NCBI GenBank assembly: GCA_900316985.1
Contig: ONFE01000019.1
Coordinates: 1-34,721 of the forward strand
Reading direction: 5' to 3'
DNA: 34,721 nt
From: an uncultured Prevotellaceae bacterium
Lineage (GTDB): Bacteria; Bacteroidota; Bacteroidia; Bacteroidales; Bacteroidaceae
In this document: one piece after another, positions 33,724 through 34,721 of the stretch
How the letters are laid out: each line of letters starts with the position of its first letter
Numbering within the stretch: position 1 is the stretch's first letter
Made by a program: the position numbers and the translations under genes
The notes under the pieces: generated by a model
Databases searched by the model: none
Told to the model about the DNA's origin: nothing
What the model saw: only the letters and a program-made list of their open reading frames with translations

Positions 33724-34149
33724 TTATGATACCTCAATGGCCTTGGTGACCTTCTGCTTCGGCTCGGTCTTCGGCATGGTGACGGTCAGGATGCCGTCCT
33801 CGACCTTGGCAGAGATCTGGTCTTTCAGCACATCGTCTGGCAGTACGTAGTTCTGCTCGTAGTTAGAGTAGCTGAACTCACGGCGCAGATAGTGATGGTG
33901 CTTGTCCTCTTGCTTGTGTTCCTGTTTGTTCTCAATAGCGATGGTGAGGTTGCCCTCGTCATTGATGGCTACGCGGCAATATTCTTTCTTGATGCCTGGA
34001 GCTGCAAGTTCCATGGTGTAGGCCTTCTCACTCTCCTTGACATTGACTGCGGGTGCTGTACTGTTGGCACGAGGCATCCAATCAGTGTTAAAGAAATCAT
34101 CAAACATTGTTGGGAACCAACCATTGCTTTTCATCAATCTGTTCAACAT
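33724..34149 (-). CDS. Small heat shock protein (Hsp20 / alpha-crystallin family)
   Basis: A 141-residue ATP-independent holdase chaperone. A short N-terminal arm (FPTMFDDFFNTDW) precedes the alpha-crystallin domain (about residues 35-130), from PAVNVKESEKAYTMELAAPG to the conserved A-x-x-x-x-G-x-L pattern AKVEDGILTVTMPK. An unusual His-rich stretch (EHKQEDKHHHYLRREF) lies in the loop. ATG 34149 is chosen because AGGAGG lies 8 bp upstream (34158-34163), a strong Shine-Dalgarno sequence unlike most genes here. This may allow high translation under stress. Confidence 0.93.
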   Translation of the reverse strand: MLNRLMKSNGWFPTMFDDFFNTDWMPRANSTAPAVNVKESEKAYTMELAAPGIKKEYCRVAINDEGNLTIAIENKQEHKQEDKHHHYLRREFSYSNYEQNYVLPDDVLKDQISAKVEDGILTVTMPKTEPKQKVTKAIEVS

Positions 34150-34361
34150 AATCAATACCTCCTAATTATACTTTTAGTTTAACTTATTTGTTCTGATTGC
34201 CTCGGTTTGTTTGCTTCGGCTCTCACCAACAGGTAAGCAAAGTACATGCCTATGGAAAGAATCCGTGCCAAAATGACAATCGCTGAAGTCAAACTGGCAC
34301 GTAATTTAAACTCGCTTAAACTATGCTGACAATTTATTATACTTGGTTAAACATTGAGGTG
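34150..34361. promoter_or_regulatory. Upstream region of hsp20 with an inverted repeat
   Basis: CGTGCCA (34264-34270) and TGGCACG (34295-34301) form an inverted pair with a 24-bp gap. This is not the CIRCE sequence. A TGTACTTTG on the minus strand near 34240 is one base short of the usual -7 box. No gene is visible here. Confidence 0.35.
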
Positions 34362-34720
34362 TTAACTTAATTCTTTCCCAAAAGGTGAAAGAGCTAGCTT
34401 TGCCAGTCTAAAGTGCATCTTTCCAAACGGAATGCAATGATGGTGATGCAAAATATGAGACCATAGAAGATGTGTGTGAGCCATATCCAGATGCCGCCAA
34501 CGAAGAACCACAACACATTCATAAAGATGCTCAGGCAGCCTGGTTGCGATGGTTTCCATTTCACCTTCGTACCGAATGGCCAGATGGCCAGCATACCCAG
34601 TTTCAGACTCTGCAAGCCGAACGGGATGCCGATGATGGTTATCATCAGTATCAGTCCTGCGATGAAATACTCCAGAGCTATATGCAAGCCTCCGAAAACG
34701 ATCCAGATGATGTTTCCTAA
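34362..34720 (-). pseudogene. yccF: YccF-family membrane protein, frameshifted, partial
   Basis: The 5' end lies beyond the window. The visible part starts LGNIIWIVFGGL and has the two repeats typical of YccF: ITIIGIPFGLQSLKLGMLAIWPFG, then ILWLL-like NVLWFFVGGIWIWL. The second IPFG block (IPFGKMHFRLAKLALSPFG) continues only in another frame. A single missing C near 34435 (plus strand GC where GCC is expected) would restore the reading. It is a real frameshift or a sequencing error. The function of YccF proteins is not established. Confidence 0.75.
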
Positions 34721-34721
34721 T

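Noticed and set aside
34264-34301. CIRCE heat-shock operator upstream of hsp20
   Set aside because: The inverted arms are CGTGCCA / TGGCACG with a 24-bp gap, not TTAGCACTC-N9-GAGTGCTAA.
34295-34310. Sigma-54 promoter (TGGCACG start)
   Set aside because: The second half TTGCA is missing at the right distance, and the orientation points away from hsp20.

Overview
The window looks like a chromosomal segment of a Bacteroidales bacterium, most likely Prevotella or a close relative. The evidence is a set of typical Bacteroidota families (smalltalk protein, DUF4625 lipoproteins, DUF2023, TonB-dependent receptors with a carboxypeptidase-like domain), promoters that repeatedly fit TTG-N19/20-TAnnTTTG, few Shine-Dalgarno sequences, and many drifting 7-bp tandem repeats. 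The genus is an inference.

Layout. 1-530: end of an HU-like DNA-binding gene and a smalltalk micro-gene. 683-2049: a unit of about 1.34 kb carrying one AAA+ ATPase gene, bounded by 24-bp direct repeats of the 3' end of mnmA, with a 32-bp perfect palindrome on its promoter. 2036-6303: mnmA, an SPFH / DUF4177 / Arc-like operon, rsgA and frr. mnmA and rsgA each carry an in-frame GC-rich palindromic insertion. 6459-16202: four consecutive membrane sensor histidine kinase genes with no response regulator. The first and third have Tyr where the phosphoacceptor His should be; the second and fourth are canonical. 16282-17733: a short CcsB-CcsA-like cytochrome c assembly protein.

17742-23775, minus strand: two TonB-dependent receptors, two small lipoproteins and a His/Cys-rich membrane protein, plausibly a metal uptake locus. 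24068-26848: flavodoxin, DUF2023, a putative ECF S component and enolase. 26997-27650: a TonB receptor pseudogene whose promoter shares a 14-bp upstream element with the flavodoxin promoter. 27751-28507, minus strand: a cobalamin riboswitch ahead of a flavodoxin-like protein without recognisable FMN loops and a 29-residue membrane peptide. 28645-29088: a thioesterase.

29104-33639: dinB (DNA polymerase IV) interrupted after codon 9 by a 3.4-kb recombinase-in-trio (RIT) element, three overlapping tyrosine recombinase genes with 8-bp direct repeats at the junctions. Precise excision would restore dinB. 33724-34721: an Hsp20 chaperone and a frameshifted yccF running off the window.

The most notable items are the paired Tyr/His kinases, the ATPase unit in the mnmA 3' end, the RIT insertion in dinB, the repeats embedded in housekeeping proteins, and the riboswitch-controlled degenerate flavodoxin. 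No tRNA, rRNA or CRISPR array was seen.
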